Both the position numbers and the translations under genes were made by a program. The notes beneath the pieces were generated by a model. It had not been told where the DNA came from, searched no databases, and saw only the letters and a list, made by a program, of their open reading frames with translations. DNA of 41,936 nt from Candidatus Acidiferrales bacterium (lineage in GTDB: Bacteria > Acidobacteriota > Terriglobia > Acidiferrales > UBA7541): positions 1 to 41,936 of the forward strand of contig JARLGK010000163.1 in the NCBI GenBank assembly GCA_031296075.1, written 5' to 3'. Positions 15,711 through 24,607 of the stretch are shown piece by piece. Every line of letters starts with the position of its first letter. Within the stretch, counting starts at the first letter, position 1.

Positions 15711-17037
15711 ATCGCAAGGCATGGACGGGATTGAGCCGCGCCGCGCGCGATGCGGGGTACATTCCGGCGACGAGGCTCACGAGGATTGAAAACGTGATCG
15801 CGAGCCCGACCATCCACCAAGGCACGGCGGTGACGCTGATTGCAGGTAGCGCCTGGCGAGCCAGGTAGACGTTGGTGCCGAAATTGATCGCGCGCCCGAT
15901 CAGCCAGCCAATCAGCACGCCTAGAACGCCGCCGACCAATCCCATGGCCCCGGCCTCGACGAAGAACAGCATCTTAACGTCGCGGTCGGCTGCGCCAAGA
16001 GCCTTGAGAATGCCGATTTCGCGGCGCCGCTCGAGAATCGCCATGACCAGAGTGTTGACGATTCCGAGGGATGCCACGACCAGCGCGAGACTCCCGAAGA
16101 TGGCCAGGAACATGTCAAATACCCGGAACACGAGATTGAGGCCGTTCGATGCATCGAGCAGCGAGTAGGCGGCGAAGCCCATATTCTTGATTGCGTCCTC
16201 GGCGTCCTTCACTTTCGATGCGCCGCTGACGCGCACGGTCAGGCTGTCGTACGTACGCTTGGAGGGCGTGTCGCGCAGGAGGTCGCGCAGGTCGTTCGTC
16301 TGGGCGGCGCGCAACGTTTCCGCCACTTTCAAGGGAATGAAAAGCCGGGCGCGGCCGAACGCTCCAAAGCCCCCCGCGGGATCCGTCTCAATAATCCCCA
16401 CGATGCGGAGTCTTTCTTCTCGCGGCACGATGGAGTAGCCGTCGGACTTGCCGCCTCCCGATTCCGCGGGGAGCGCCTGGCGCTCGGCATAGCGGAGCAC
16501 GACGTCCTTGCCGATGGCCGCCTCGGGCGGCGTCGAGAGCTGGCGTGCCAGCTCGATCTGCACGATGGCCTCGTCCGCCGACGGGCCGGAAAAGAACGAG
16601 CCCTTCATCTGATCGAACGCGCCGTCGTTTCGGTCCGAAGGCGCGACGCCGGCGACAACGGTGGCGTAGGGATTTCCGGCGTAGTGAATTTCAGTCGGGA
16701 AACGGATTTCGGGATAGACCGCTATGACATCTGGAAGCGCCTCGAGCTGATGGCGGCCATCGTTGTCGAGCGGCCGAACCGGCGTAAGCGCAGCCGGATT
16801 GGGACTTTCCAAACGGCGGAAACTTGGCGTGTTCGGCTTTGGCGTCACGAAAATCGCGTCGAACAGGCCGGTGCGAGAGAGACGATCGCTGGCCAGGTTT
16901 TGCAGCCCGACGCCGAGTGAGAGCATGGCGACAAGCGATGCCACGCCGACGGCAATTCCGAGCGTGGTGAGCGAATTACGCAGCACAGCCTCGCGAAGAT
17001 TGCGAGCGGCCAGTTCCGCAAGATCGCGGCCCTTCAT
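15703..17037 (-). CDS. MacB/FtsX-type ABC transporter permease
   Basis: A 444-residue inner-membrane protein with the MacB layout: one helix near the N terminus (LTTLGIAVGVASLVAMLSLGVG), a large periplasmic MacB_PCD domain (about 55-290), and three C-terminal helices of the FtsX domain (FLAIFGSLALVVASLGIVNTL, MGLVGGVLGVLIGWLIG and VGLAITFSILVSLVAG). ILERRREIGILKALGA is the conserved cytoplasmic coupling loop. It shares ATGA with the preceding ATPase gene. The pair likely exports a lipoprotein, peptide or drug, or acts as a mechanotransmitter; the cargo is not evident. Confidence 0.9.
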   Translation of the reverse strand: MKGRDLAELAARNLREAVLRNSLTTLGIAVGVASLVAMLSLGVGLQNLASDRLSRTGLFDAIFVTPKPNTPSFRRLESPNPAALTPVRPLDNDGRHQLEALPDVIAVYPEIRFPTEIHYAGNPYATVVAGVAPSDRNDGAFDQMKGSFFSGPSADEAIVQIELARQLSTPPEAAIGKDVVLRYAERQALPAESGGGKSDGYSIVPREERLRIVGIIETDPAGGFGAFGRARLFIPLKVAETLRAAQTNDLRDLLRDTPSKRTYDSLTVRVSGASKVKDAEDAIKNMGFAAYSLLDASNGLNLVFRVFDMFLAIFGSLALVVASLGIVNTLVMAILERRREIGILKALGAADRDVKMLFFVEAGAMGLVGGVLGVLIGWLIGRAINFGTNVYLARQALPAISVTAVPWWMVGLAITFSILVSLVAGMYPASRAARLNPVHALRYE

Positions 17038-17750
17038 GACGCGCCTCCGTCGCTGATAACTTTTCCATCGCCCATGAGGATCAGGCGATGCGCAAAGCGC
17101 TCGGCGCGAGGATGTTCGTGCGTGACCATCACGATGGTCATGCCAAGCGACTCATTGATTTCGCGCAGCAGGAACATGATTTCGTCGCCGGTGGTGCTAT
17201 CGAGGTTTCCGGTGGGCTCATCCGCCAGCAGGATGGTGGGCCTGTTCACGAGGGCGCGAGCGAGAGCCGCCCGCTGCTGTTCGCCGCCGGAAAGTTCGCT
17301 CGGACGATGGCTCAGCCGGGCGCTAAGGCGCACGCGATCCACCGCTTCGCGTACGCGCGCGCCACGCTCGCTGCGTTCGACTTCTGCGAGGCGCAGCGGA
17401 AGCTCGACATTTTCTTCGAGAGTCATGCGCGGGAGCAGGTTGAAGGCCTGGAAGACGATGCCGATTGTGTGGCTGCGGTGCTTGGCCAATTCCTCGGAGC
17501 TCATTTCGGCGAGATTGCGGTCGTGGGCGAAGATGGCGCCCGATGTGGGCCGGTCGAGACCCGCCATCAGGTTCAGCAGCGTGGATTTGCCCGAGCCGGA
17601 GCTGCCCAGCAGGGCGACGAATTCCCCCACGCCAATGCTGAGGCTGACATTGTCCGCCGCGCGGACCAGTGTCTCGCCCATTTGGTAATGTCGCGTGACT
17701 TGCTGGAGGCGAAGGGCGGCTCGGCCGGATGTGTGGGCGTTCATGGGCAT
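17034..17750 (-). CDS. ABC transporter ATP-binding protein (LolD/MacB type)
   Basis: A 238-residue ATPase with Walker [10 protein letters not shown]-loop [12 protein letters not shown], signature LSGGEQQR, Walker [13 protein letters not shown] and the switch His in [12 protein letters not shown]. These are the exact variants of the MacB/LolD/FtsE exporter class. ATG 17750 is chosen because GGAG lies about 9-10 bases upstream; an upstream in-frame ATG at 17765 also exists. First gene of the three-gene minus operon with permease and esterase; its promoter must lie in the 156-base divergent gap before galE. Confidence 0.92.
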   Translation of the reverse strand: MPMNAHTSGRAALRLQQVTRHYQMGETLVRAADNVSLSIGVGEFVALLGSSGSGKSTLLNLMAGLDRPTSGAIFAHDRNLAEMSSEELAKHRSHTIGIVFQAFNLLPRMTLEENVELPLRLAEVERSERGARVREAVDRVRLSARLSHRPSELSGGEQQRAALARALVNRPTILLADEPTGNLDSTTGDEIMFLLREINESLGMTIVMVTHEHPRAERFAHRLILMGDGKVISDGGAS

Positions 17751-17906
17751 AATTGCGCTCTCCATGTTACTACGCGTGGGGCGTGTTCGATGTTGCCGCG
17801 AAGTTTCACGCCGGATTACATTCGCGCCAGACCGAACGCTTCACATTCGGCTATAATCGCGGGCCGCGCCGGTGAGCGCCAACCCGACCGGTCGAATGGG
17901 AGAGCG

Positions 17907-18890
17907 ATGACAGTCCTGGTGACAGGCGGGGCCGGCTATATCGGGAGCGTGACCGTTGATCGCCTGCGGGCCAAGGGCGAGCACGTCGTGGTGCTCGACG
18001 ACCTCGGAAGAGGCCACCGGTCCGCCGTGAAACAAGATGTGCCGTTCTATTACGGGCGCGTCGGCGACCGCGCGCTTGTCGCGCGCATCGCCGGTGAGCA
18101 CGAAATCGAGGCTTGCGTCCACTTCGCCGCGCTTGCATACGTGGGCGAGTCGGTTGTGGATCCGCAAAGATATTTCGAGAATAACGTCGAGCAGGGTGTG
18201 GCGATGATGGGCGCGTTGGTCGCCGCCGGCGTTCGGCGCGTAGTTTTTTCGTCCACTGCCGCCACGTACGGAGAGCCGAAGCAAGTTCCCATACCCGAGT
18301 CGAGCCAGCAGTGGCCGGTAAATCCTTACGGCTGGTCGAAACTCTTTATGGAACGGCTGCTGGCCAGCTTTGACAGCGCCTACGGGTTGAAATCCATCTC
18401 GCTGCGCTACTTTAATGCGGCGGGCGCCACGGATCGTTGCGGCGAAGACCACGAGCCGGAATCCCATCTGGTCCCGAATGTTTTGAAAGCGGCCCTGGGT
18501 GAAAAGACGGACGTAGCTGTTTTTGGGACAAACTATCCGACGCCGGATGGAACGGCGATCCGGGACTATGTGCACGTCGCCGATCTTTCCGAAGCGCATA
18601 TTCTCGCGCTCGAATATCTTCGCCGGGGCGGCGAATCCGATTTCCTGAATCTGGGAACCGGGCACGGATATTCCGTGATGGAAGTGATTGAATGCGCTCG
18701 CAAAGTCACGGGGCGCCCGATCCCCACGCGAATTGAAGGGCCTCGCGCGGGCGACCCGCCGAGCCTTGTCGCGGACGCACAGAAGGCCGAAACCGTGTTG
18801 GGCTGGAAGCCCACGATGTCGGACCTGGCTTCGATACTGCGCTCGCAATGGGAATGGCGGCAGAAACATCCCAGGGGCTACGCAGAATAA
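17907..18890 (+). CDS. galE: UDP-glucose 4-epimerase
   Basis: A 327-residue SDR enzyme: TGGAGYIGS (6-14), [10 protein letters not shown] (115-124) and active-site YGWSK (Tyr141, Lys145). The GalE-specific texts RYFNAAGA and [18 protein letters not shown] are present. It interconverts UDP-glucose and UDP-galactose. The frame is open far upstream (through the ABC gene on the other strand), but ATG 17907 starts the NAD fold and has GGGAGAG 2-4 bases before it. Stands alone; transcript likely ends at the hairpin just past the stop. Confidence 0.92.
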   Translation: MTVLVTGGAGYIGSVTVDRLRAKGEHVVVLDDLGRGHRSAVKQDVPFYYGRVGDRALVARIAGEHEIEACVHFAALAYVGESVVDPQRYFENNVEQGVAMMGALVAAGVRRVVFSSTAATYGEPKQVPIPESSQQWPVNPYGWSKLFMERLLASFDSAYGLKSISLRYFNAAGATDRCGEDHEPESHLVPNVLKAALGEKTDVAVFGTNYPTPDGTAIRDYVHVADLSEAHILALEYLRRGGESDFLNLGTGHGYSVMEVIECARKVTGRPIPTRIEGPRAGDPPSLVADAQKAETVLGWKPTMSDLASILRSQWEWRQKHPRGYAE

Positions 18891-18894
18891 GAAA

Positions 18895-18920
18895 GAGCCC
18901 CAGCAGACTGACCGGGGCTC
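18895..18920. terminator. Hairpin terminator between galE and the convergent gene
   Basis: GAGCCCC (18895-18901) pairs with GGGGCTC (18914-18920). On the minus strand it is followed by TTTCTTA, giving a plausible intrinsic terminator for the 18946-19572 gene; on the plus strand the tail is less T-rich. Confidence 0.6.
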
Positions 18921-18945
18921 GTCGTTGGCTAAGCGATTGGACCGG

Positions 18946-19572
18946 TTAGGGACGAGTGCGCCGGCCGTTGTGCTTTTTGTCGTAGATGTTCTTCGAAGCA
19001 TTGTTCTGGCGTTGATTCAGGGCTTGCTTGTCGGCGCCGGTCAGGGTGCCACCGTTCGCTTTGCGCATGGCCGCATCTTCGCGGTTGATGCTCTGCTGCT
19101 GTCTCTCAAGGTGCGCGGTCTCGCCGGGCTTCAATTGTCCGCTCTGGATTCCCTGCGCGATGCGGTCCTGCTGATTCTCGCGGCGCTGGCCGACTTCGTT
19201 ATTGCCATAGTGTGCCGTGCGGGCATTGTGCTTGTCCTCGTAAATCCGATTCGACAAGTGGTTCTGCTGGCGATCCAGCTTGGCGCGGTCAGCGGCGGTC
19301 AGATGGCCGTCGTCCTCCGAGCGCATCGTGTGCTCTTCTTTATCGAGGCCTGCTTCGCCCGTTTCGATGCGCTTGGTTTCACCGGCAGTGAGCCGCCCGC
19401 TGTCAACTCCCTGGGCGATGCGGTCCTGCTGGTTGTCTTTGCGCTGCGCGATGGACGCCGACTTGTCCGTGGTGGCCGTTGTGGAGCTGGTTCCGGATTG
19501 CTGAGCAGATGCGGACGGCGCACACAGAGCAATCACGGCCGCCGCACTCAAAATAAGTTCGCGTGTCCTCAT
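18946..19572 (-). CDS. Secreted protein with two tandem ~75-residue repeats, function unknown
   Basis: A 208-residue protein with a signal peptide (1-23, ending ASAQ) and a short Ser/Thr linker. Two homologous units follow, starting QRKDNQQDRIAQGV and QRRENQQDRIAQGI; each proceeds through SG.L..GET, a middle acidic/Gln segment, D(G/N)G.LT.AD and NRIYEDKHN or KNIYDKKHN. The repeats are very hydrophilic and Gln/Asn/Arg-rich with predicted helices. GGAGG lies 9 bases before the ATG. I have seen such repeats in Acidobacteriota and alphaproteobacterial secreted proteins but know no function. Metal or stress binding would be speculation. Confidence 0.75.
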   Translation of the reverse strand: MRTRELILSAAAVIALCAPSASAQQSGTSSTTATTDKSASIAQRKDNQQDRIAQGVDSGRLTAGETKRIETGEAGLDKEEHTMRSEDDGHLTAADRAKLDRQQNHLSNRIYEDKHNARTAHYGNNEVGQRRENQQDRIAQGIQSGQLKPGETAHLERQQQSINREDAAMRKANGGTLTGADKQALNQRQNNASKNIYDKKHNGRRTRP

Positions 19573-19756
19573 GATGATGTTCCTCCCGGTAGCTTGGTGT
19601 CTATCTTAAGTATCAGCCTGCGAAAGTTTCCCTGGAGGCCGTACAGCCGTGAAACACGCGCCGCCGAGGAAAGTTTCGGTCTCAACGCCGGGTTGCTTAA
19701 CCGATTGAAAATCGCGCGTTTAAGGCCATTGGCGATCAGTGCGCATATGAAAGATA

Positions 19757-19772
19757 TTGGGACACCATCTGC
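19757..19772 (+). promoter_or_regulatory. Candidate sigma-54 (RpoN) promoter of amtB
   Basis: The site TTGGGACACCATCTGC keeps the invariant GG (19759-19760) and GC (19771-19772) exactly ten bases apart and matches most of TTGGCAC-N5-TTGC. Ammonium transporter-PII operons are classically RpoN/NtrC controlled. No NtrC site was verified. Confidence 0.4.
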
Positions 19773-19802
19773 GCGGGTTTCGACCTCGGAGTGTTGTCGA
19801 TA

Positions 19803-19829
19803 TTGAATTGGTCCATCCCTGTGTATAAT
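19803..19829 (+). promoter_or_regulatory. Candidate sigma-70 promoter of amtB
   Basis: TTGAAT (19803-19808) and a perfect TATAAT (19824-19829) are separated by 15 bases, shorter than the usual 17. It could be a basal start for amtB. Confidence 0.35.
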
Positions 19830-19943
19830 GCGCGCGGGTTTGGGACCCGATAGCGACTACCAATCGTGCGTATCAAAATATAGATTAACAACAGGCAGGC
19901 GGAACGCTCATAGTGTGTGCGGAGGCGTTCGTCTACCGGGAAG

Positions 19944-21392
19944 ATGACAACCTCCATGAAAAACCCATGGATTCAGCGTTTTGCAGTCGTCTTATTGCTC
20001 TGGTGTTTGGCGCCGATCGCGGCGTTCGCGTGGGCGCCCGGCGGAGCCGGGCCGGCGGCCGAGGCTTTTCTCGTGGCTCCGGAAATTCATGTGGACCGGC
20101 TCGCGGCCGTGGAGCAGGCCGTGGCGGACGCCAAAGGCTCCGCCGACAATTCGTGGATGCTCGCCAGCTCGGCTCTGGTGCTGCTGATGACCGGGCCGGG
20201 ACTCGCGCTTTTTTATGGCGGCCTGGTGCGCAAGAAAAACGTGCTCAGCACCGTGATGCAAAGCTTCGCGATGATGGCCGTGATCACGGTGGTCTGGGCG
20301 ATTGTGGGTTACAGCCTGGCCTTCGGATCGGGAAACAGTTTCATCGGCGGGATGCACAATCTGTTCCTGAGCGGTGTGGGCACACAACCGGATCCGAACT
20401 ATTCGACGACGATCCCGGCGCAGACCTACATGATCTTTCAGCTGATGTTCGCGATCATCACGCCGGCGCTGATCACCGGAGCGTTCGCGGAACGCATGAA
20501 GTTCAGCGCGATGCTGCTGTTTCTCACGCTGTGGTCGCTGTTGGTGTACGACCCAATGGCGCACATGGTGTGGGGCAAGGGAGGGTTGCTGAATGCATCG
20601 CTCGGCGGGCGGTTTCCGACGCTCGATTTTGCCGGCGGCACGGTGGTGCACATCACGTCCGGAGTTTCGGCGCTGGTTTGCGCGCTATATCTGGGGAAGC
20701 GGCTGGGGTACCCAAAGGAACCAATGCCGCCTCACAGCGTGGTGATCAGTTTCATTGGAGCGTGCCTGTTGTGGGTAGGATGGTTCGGATTCAACGCGGG
20801 GAGCGCGCTATCGGCGGGCGGTCTCGCGACCAGCGCGTTTGTGGCGACCCATTTCGGAGCGGCTGCGGCCGTGGTTGGATGGAGTGGCGCGGAATGGATA
20901 CGCAGAGGTAAGCCCAGTGCGCTCGGTGCGATCTCGGGGGCGGTAGCGGGGCTGGTGGCGATCACTCCGGCGTCGGGATTCGTTAGCCCCATGTCGGCAT
21001 TGGCGATCGGCTTGATCGCGGGCGCCTTTTGCTTTTGGATGACTTCGTCATTCAAGGCGTTGTTCGGCTATGACGATTCGCTCGATGCCTTCGGCGTGCA
21101 CGGAGCCGGAGGTACAGTTGGGGCGGTGCTGACCGGTATTTTCGCATCGAGTTTCATCAACCCGATCTTCAAGGACGCGAACGGCAACCCATCGCCTTCT
21201 GGCGCGATTCAGGGGAATTTTCACCAGATACTGAACCAACTGGTCGGCGTGGCGATTGCCTGGGTGCTGGCAATCGTGGGCACGCTGATCATTCTCAAAT
21301 TCGTCGATCTCGTTGTCGGCCTGCGCGTCGCAGAGGAGGACGAGGCGCAAGGCCTGGATCTTACTCAGCACGGCGAAGAGGGCTACTCCTAG
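19944..21392 (+). CDS. amtB: Ammonium transporter AmtB
   Basis: A 482-residue inner-membrane ammonia channel. An N-terminal signal-like segment (FAVVLLLWCLAPIAAFAW) is followed by a linker and then the 11-helix Amt core from NSWMLASSALVLLMTGPGLALFYGGL-type text. The twin pore histidines are His236 (GGTVVHITSG) and His386 (FGVHGAGG). GlnK, which plugs this channel when nitrogen is sufficient, follows 86 bases downstream. The start is uncertain: ATG 19944, ATG 19956 and GTG 19917 are in frame, and GGGAAG abuts 19944. Confidence 0.9.
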   Translation: MTTSMKNPWIQRFAVVLLLWCLAPIAAFAWAPGGAGPAAEAFLVAPEIHVDRLAAVEQAVADAKGSADNSWMLASSALVLLMTGPGLALFYGGLVRKKNVLSTVMQSFAMMAVITVVWAIVGYSLAFGSGNSFIGGMHNLFLSGVGTQPDPNYSTTIPAQTYMIFQLMFAIITPALITGAFAERMKFSAMLLFLTLWSLLVYDPMAHMVWGKGGLLNASLGGRFPTLDFAGGTVVHITSGVSALVCALYLGKRLGYPKEPMPPHSVVISFIGACLLWVGWFGFNAGSALSAGGLATSAFVATHFGAAAAVVGWSGAEWIRRGKPSALGAISGAVAGLVAITPASGFVSPMSALAIGLIAGAFCFWMTSSFKALFGYDDSLDAFGVHGAGGTVGAVLTGIFASSFINPIFKDANGNPSPSGAIQGNFHQILNQLVGVAIAWVLAIVGTLIILKFVDLVVGLRVAEEDEAQGLDLTQHGEEGYS

Positions 21393-21478
21393 GATACATC
21401 CTCGTAGCAAGGACACGAAATTGGGCGTAATCTCTTTCGGGTCTCGGTGAGTAAATCTCAAGGCTGAGGCAGACTACG

Positions 21479-21817
21479 ATGACAAAAGTGGAAGCAGTGA
21501 TTCAAACGTCGAAGCTCGACCCGGTCAAGGATGCGCTACACGAGATCGGGGTCGAGGGCATGACGGTCCTCGAGGCTCGCGGGCATGGCCGCCAGAAAGG
21601 CCACACGGAGTTTTATCGCGGCCGGGAATACACGGTGGATCTGATCCCCAAGATCAAGATCGAGCTGGTCCTGGCGGACGACATGGTTGAAAAGGCCGTC
21701 CAAACCATCGTCACCGCGGCGCGCACCGGGAAAATCGGCGACGGCAAGATTTTCCTGACCAAGATTGACGACGCCATACGCATTCGCAACGACGAGCGCG
21801 GCGACAGCGCGCTGTAG
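21479..21817 (+). CDS. glnK: PII nitrogen regulatory protein (GlnK/GlnB)
   Basis: A 112-residue PII protein. The T-loop GRQKGHTEFYRGREYTVDLIPKIKIE (given here by its key residue) carries Tyr51, the uridylylation site, and the B-loop TGKIGDGKIF binds ATP/ADP. Sitting between amtB and the gene for its modifying enzyme makes GlnK the best name; GlnB cannot be excluded on sequence. It senses energy and 2-oxoglutarate and controls AmtB. Confidence 0.9.
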   Translation: MTKVEAVIQTSKLDPVKDALHEIGVEGMTVLEARGHGRQKGHTEFYRGREYTVDLIPKIKIELVLADDMVEKAVQTIVTAARTGKIGDGKIFLTKIDDAIRIRNDERGDSAL

Positions 21818-21823
21818 CGGTCA

Positions 21824-21893
21824 CCGGGCATGCCCGTGCAGTTGGAGCCGCGCCGGCTCGCGCGGTGATTTGTACCGGCTGAAGCATGCCCGG
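21824..21893. other. Long-range inverted repeat between glnK and glnD
   Basis: CCGGGCATGC (21824-21833) pairs perfectly with GCATGCCCGG (21884-21893). Inside is a second stem GAGCC/GGCTC (21845-21849 with 21855-21859), so the intercistronic RNA may form a branched hairpin. The core GCTGAAGC also occurs at 21878-21885. Possibly a degenerate repeat or a processing/attenuation site. Confidence 0.4.
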
Positions 21894-21921
21894 CGCCTGC
21901 TAAGAGTCCCGTCATACACCT

Positions 21922-24516
21922 ATGTCCACGAAACACGCATCGGGAAACGATCTGCGCGAATTCTATGCGGCCGAATCGGCGCGGATTCGCGAGGATTTCT
22001 CCGCCAAGGGTGACGGCCGCGCCGCCGTCCACGGGCGTACCGCACTCGTGGACTCCGTTGCACTTCGCCTGTGGAAACAGCTGATCTCGCCGGAAGCATC
22101 TGGCCCGCAGAATTTTGCGCTGGTGGCGCTCGGAGGATACGGCCGGCGATGGCTCTTCCCGTATTCCGACATCGACATTCTCTTCTTGCACGCGGGCAGC
22201 GGGGCGGAGAGAGACTTAAAGAGCCGTGTCGCCAGTTTTTCGCAGGAGATCTGGGACCTGCGGCTCAAACTCAGCCCGGCGACGCGGACTCTGGCCGAAT
22301 GCGAGAAATTCGATCCGAACAACGTGGAATTTGCGATTTCGCTGCTCGATTGCCGTTATCTCGCTGGCGACCGCAGTCTATTCGATCGTTTGCACGATCA
22401 GCTCATCCCCAAGCTGGTGGCGCGCGAGTCGCGAACCATCGTCCAGCGCCTGACGGACCTGACCCACAGCCGCTACAATAAATTCGGAAACACCGTCTTC
22501 CACCTGGAGCCCAATGTGAAGGACGGCCCGGGCGGGCTGCGCGATTACAACCTAGCTCACTGGCTTGCACTGATTGCCGCGATGGAGGAACAGGGCGCAT
22601 GGCCGGACGAAAATACGCTGCTGCCGCCGTGGCTCCGTGAAAGATTCGACGCCGCTCTCGATTTTCTGATGTCGGTACGCTGCTTTCTCCACTTCCGACA
22701 TGGGCGCGACGACAATACGCTTGCATGGGTGGCGCAAGACGAGGCAGCCGCCCACGAAATCGGGGCGCCGGGCGCTGACTCGCTCACCGCGTCGGATTGG
22801 ATGCGAATTTATTTCAGCCAAGCAAGGCTGATTCATCGCGTCGCCTTGCAGCTTCTGGAGGAGTTTCCGGCGGCGCGCCCGTCGCTCTACCGCCAATTCC
22901 AGAACTTGCGGTCGCGCCTCTCGAATGCCGAGTTCGCCGTGGTGGACGGCCGGATCTTCCTGCAGCGCCAGGAAACATTGAGCGATCCCGAACTGCCGTT
23001 GCGCATGTTTCGATTCATGGCGCGCCACGGCCTGAGCCTCAGTTCTTCCGCCGAACACCAGATCGAGGAGGTTCAGCCGGCGCTGGCCGCCTCGCCGCCG
23101 AAAGGCGCCGAGCTATGGAACTACCTACAGGAGATTCTGGTCGCTCCCCATGCCGCGGAGGCGCTGCGTACGATGCACTCGCTGCGCCTGCTCACGCCCC
23201 TCTTGCCGGAATTTCAGGCGATTGATGCGCTCGTCATCCGCGACTACTCCCACCGCTTCACGGTGGATGAACACAGTTTCGTTGCCATTGAGAACTTGCA
23301 CTCCTTGCGGAAGTCCCAATCCAAATGGGACCAGGGCTACTCCGAGCTTCTCGACGAACTCGAGCAGCCCGACCTGCTCTACCTGGCGTTGCTGCTCCAC
23401 GACACGGGCAAAGGCACGAAGCCCGAGAACCACATCATCGGCAGCGTCGAGATTGCAGAGGCGTGCCTGGCGCGGCTCGATTTGGATCCGCCCGACCGCG
23501 AAACGGTTCTTTTCCTCATCACCCACCATCTGGATATGGGCTCGGCCTTGCGGCGGGACATATTCGATCCCGAAGCGATTCGCCAAATCGCGGAAAAAAT
23601 GGGAACGCCCGAGCGTCTGAAAATGCTCTGCCTGCTCACGTACGCGGATATCAAGGCCGTGAACCCGGAGGCACTGACGCCGTGGAAGGCTGAAAATCTC
23701 TGGCAGCTCTATATCGGCGCCGCCAATTACCTGATGCGAAGCGTGGACGAGCGAGTGCATGGCGACGCCAACAACGAAGTCATGAACCACCTGCGCACGC
23801 TCACGCCCGCGGCGGGTCAAAAGCTCGACACCTTTCTCGATGGCCTGCCGAAACGCTATCTCCGCACCCAGTCGGCGAGCGATGTGATTCGCCACCTCGA
23901 CATGGCCGGCCGTTTGGACGCCGACCCCGTGCAGGTCGAGCTGACGCGCGGGCGCCATTGGTACGAACTGACCGTCGTGACGCTCGATCGCCCGTTCCTA
24001 TTCGCGCGAATGGCCGGAGCCTTGGCAGCATGGGGTATGAACATCGTGAAGGCGGCGGCGTTCTCGAACCAGGCGGGAATCGTGGTGGATAATTTCTTCT
24101 TCACGGACCGATTTCAGACCCTCGAATTGAACCTGCCGGAATGGGAGCGGTTCAAAACGAGCATCCACGACGTCGTGATGGACAAAGTGGACCTCGACCG
24201 CATGCTTCGCGACCGGATGCGGTCCGAGAAGAACGCCCCGCCGAAGGTAAAGGTGGAGACGAAGGTCGAAATCGATGACGTCTGCTCCGCACATAGCACC
24301 CTGATCGAGGTGATCGCGCAGGATCAGCCGGGCCTTCTTTACCGCATCAGCTCCCAGCTCTCTCGCCAGAACTGCAACATCGAGATTGCGCTCATCGAGA
24401 CCGAAGGGCAGATGGCGATCGACGCTTTTTATCTTACGTCCGGGGGAAAGAAGCTCGATCCGGCCTATCAGGAGCGCGTTCGAGCGGCCCTGCTCGCTGA
24501 ATTGAAAGGGACTTAG
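21922..24516 (+). CDS. glnD: [Protein-PII] uridylyltransferase / uridylyl-removing enzyme
   Basis: An 864-residue GlnD (E. coli 890). Domains: nucleotidyltransferase with GGYGRRWLFPYSDIDILF (metal-binding Asp83 and Asp85), a helical middle, an HD phosphohydrolase (His493-Asp494 in LLHDTGKG), and two C-terminal ACT domains (about 675-730, starting WYELTVVTLDRP, and 790-864, starting TLIEVIAQDQPG) that sense glutamine. It adds UMP to PII Tyr51 under nitrogen limitation and removes it when glutamine is high. Same strand as amtB-glnK with 104 bases between; probably one operon. Confidence 0.94.
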   Translation: MSTKHASGNDLREFYAAESARIREDFSAKGDGRAAVHGRTALVDSVALRLWKQLISPEASGPQNFALVALGGYGRRWLFPYSDIDILFLHAGSGAERDLKSRVASFSQEIWDLRLKLSPATRTLAECEKFDPNNVEFAISLLDCRYLAGDRSLFDRLHDQLIPKLVARESRTIVQRLTDLTHSRYNKFGNTVFHLEPNVKDGPGGLRDYNLAHWLALIAAMEEQGAWPDENTLLPPWLRERFDAALDFLMSVRCFLHFRHGRDDNTLAWVAQDEAAAHEIGAPGADSLTASDWMRIYFSQARLIHRVALQLLEEFPAARPSLYRQFQNLRSRLSNAEFAVVDGRIFLQRQETLSDPELPLRMFRFMARHGLSLSSSAEHQIEEVQPALAASPPKGAELWNYLQEILVAPHAAEALRTMHSLRLLTPLLPEFQAIDALVIRDYSHRFTVDEHSFVAIENLHSLRKSQSKWDQGYSELLDELEQPDLLYLALLLHDTGKGTKPENHIIGSVEIAEACLARLDLDPPDRETVLFLITHHLDMGSALRRDIFDPEAIRQIAEKMGTPERLKMLCLLTYADIKAVNPEALTPWKAENLWQLYIGAANYLMRSVDERVHGDANNEVMNHLRTLTPAAGQKLDTFLDGLPKRYLRTQSASDVIRHLDMAGRLDADPVQVELTRGRHWYELTVVTLDRPFLFARMAGALAAWGMNIVKAAAFSNQAGIVVDNFFFTDRFQTLELNLPEWERFKTSIHDVVMDKVDLDRMLRDRMRSEKNAPPKVKVETKVEIDDVCSAHSTLIEVIAQDQPGLLYRISSQLSRQNCNIEIALIETEGQMAIDAFYLTSGGKKLDPAYQERVRAALLAELKGT

Positions 24517-24607
24517 GCCCGTCTTTCCCGCATCCTTTAGAAAGTTCTGACATCCAAATTCTTTGCGGGGCGCGTAGTATTATTGGAGATGGGGCGGGAG
24601 GATTCCA

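Larger units (their letters stand above)
19573..19943. other. Divergent regulatory gap before amtB
   Basis: About 370 bases between the repeat-protein gene and amtB. No gene is supported. It contains two promoter candidates listed separately: a sigma-54-type site and a TATAAT site. A GGAGG at 19921-19925 is 18 bases before ATG 19944. Confidence 0.5.

Noticed and set aside
17088-17906. Long N-terminal extension of the galE frame
   Set aside because: It runs antisense to the ABC ATPase gene and precedes the NAD fold; ATG 17907 with its ribosome site is a normal GalE start.
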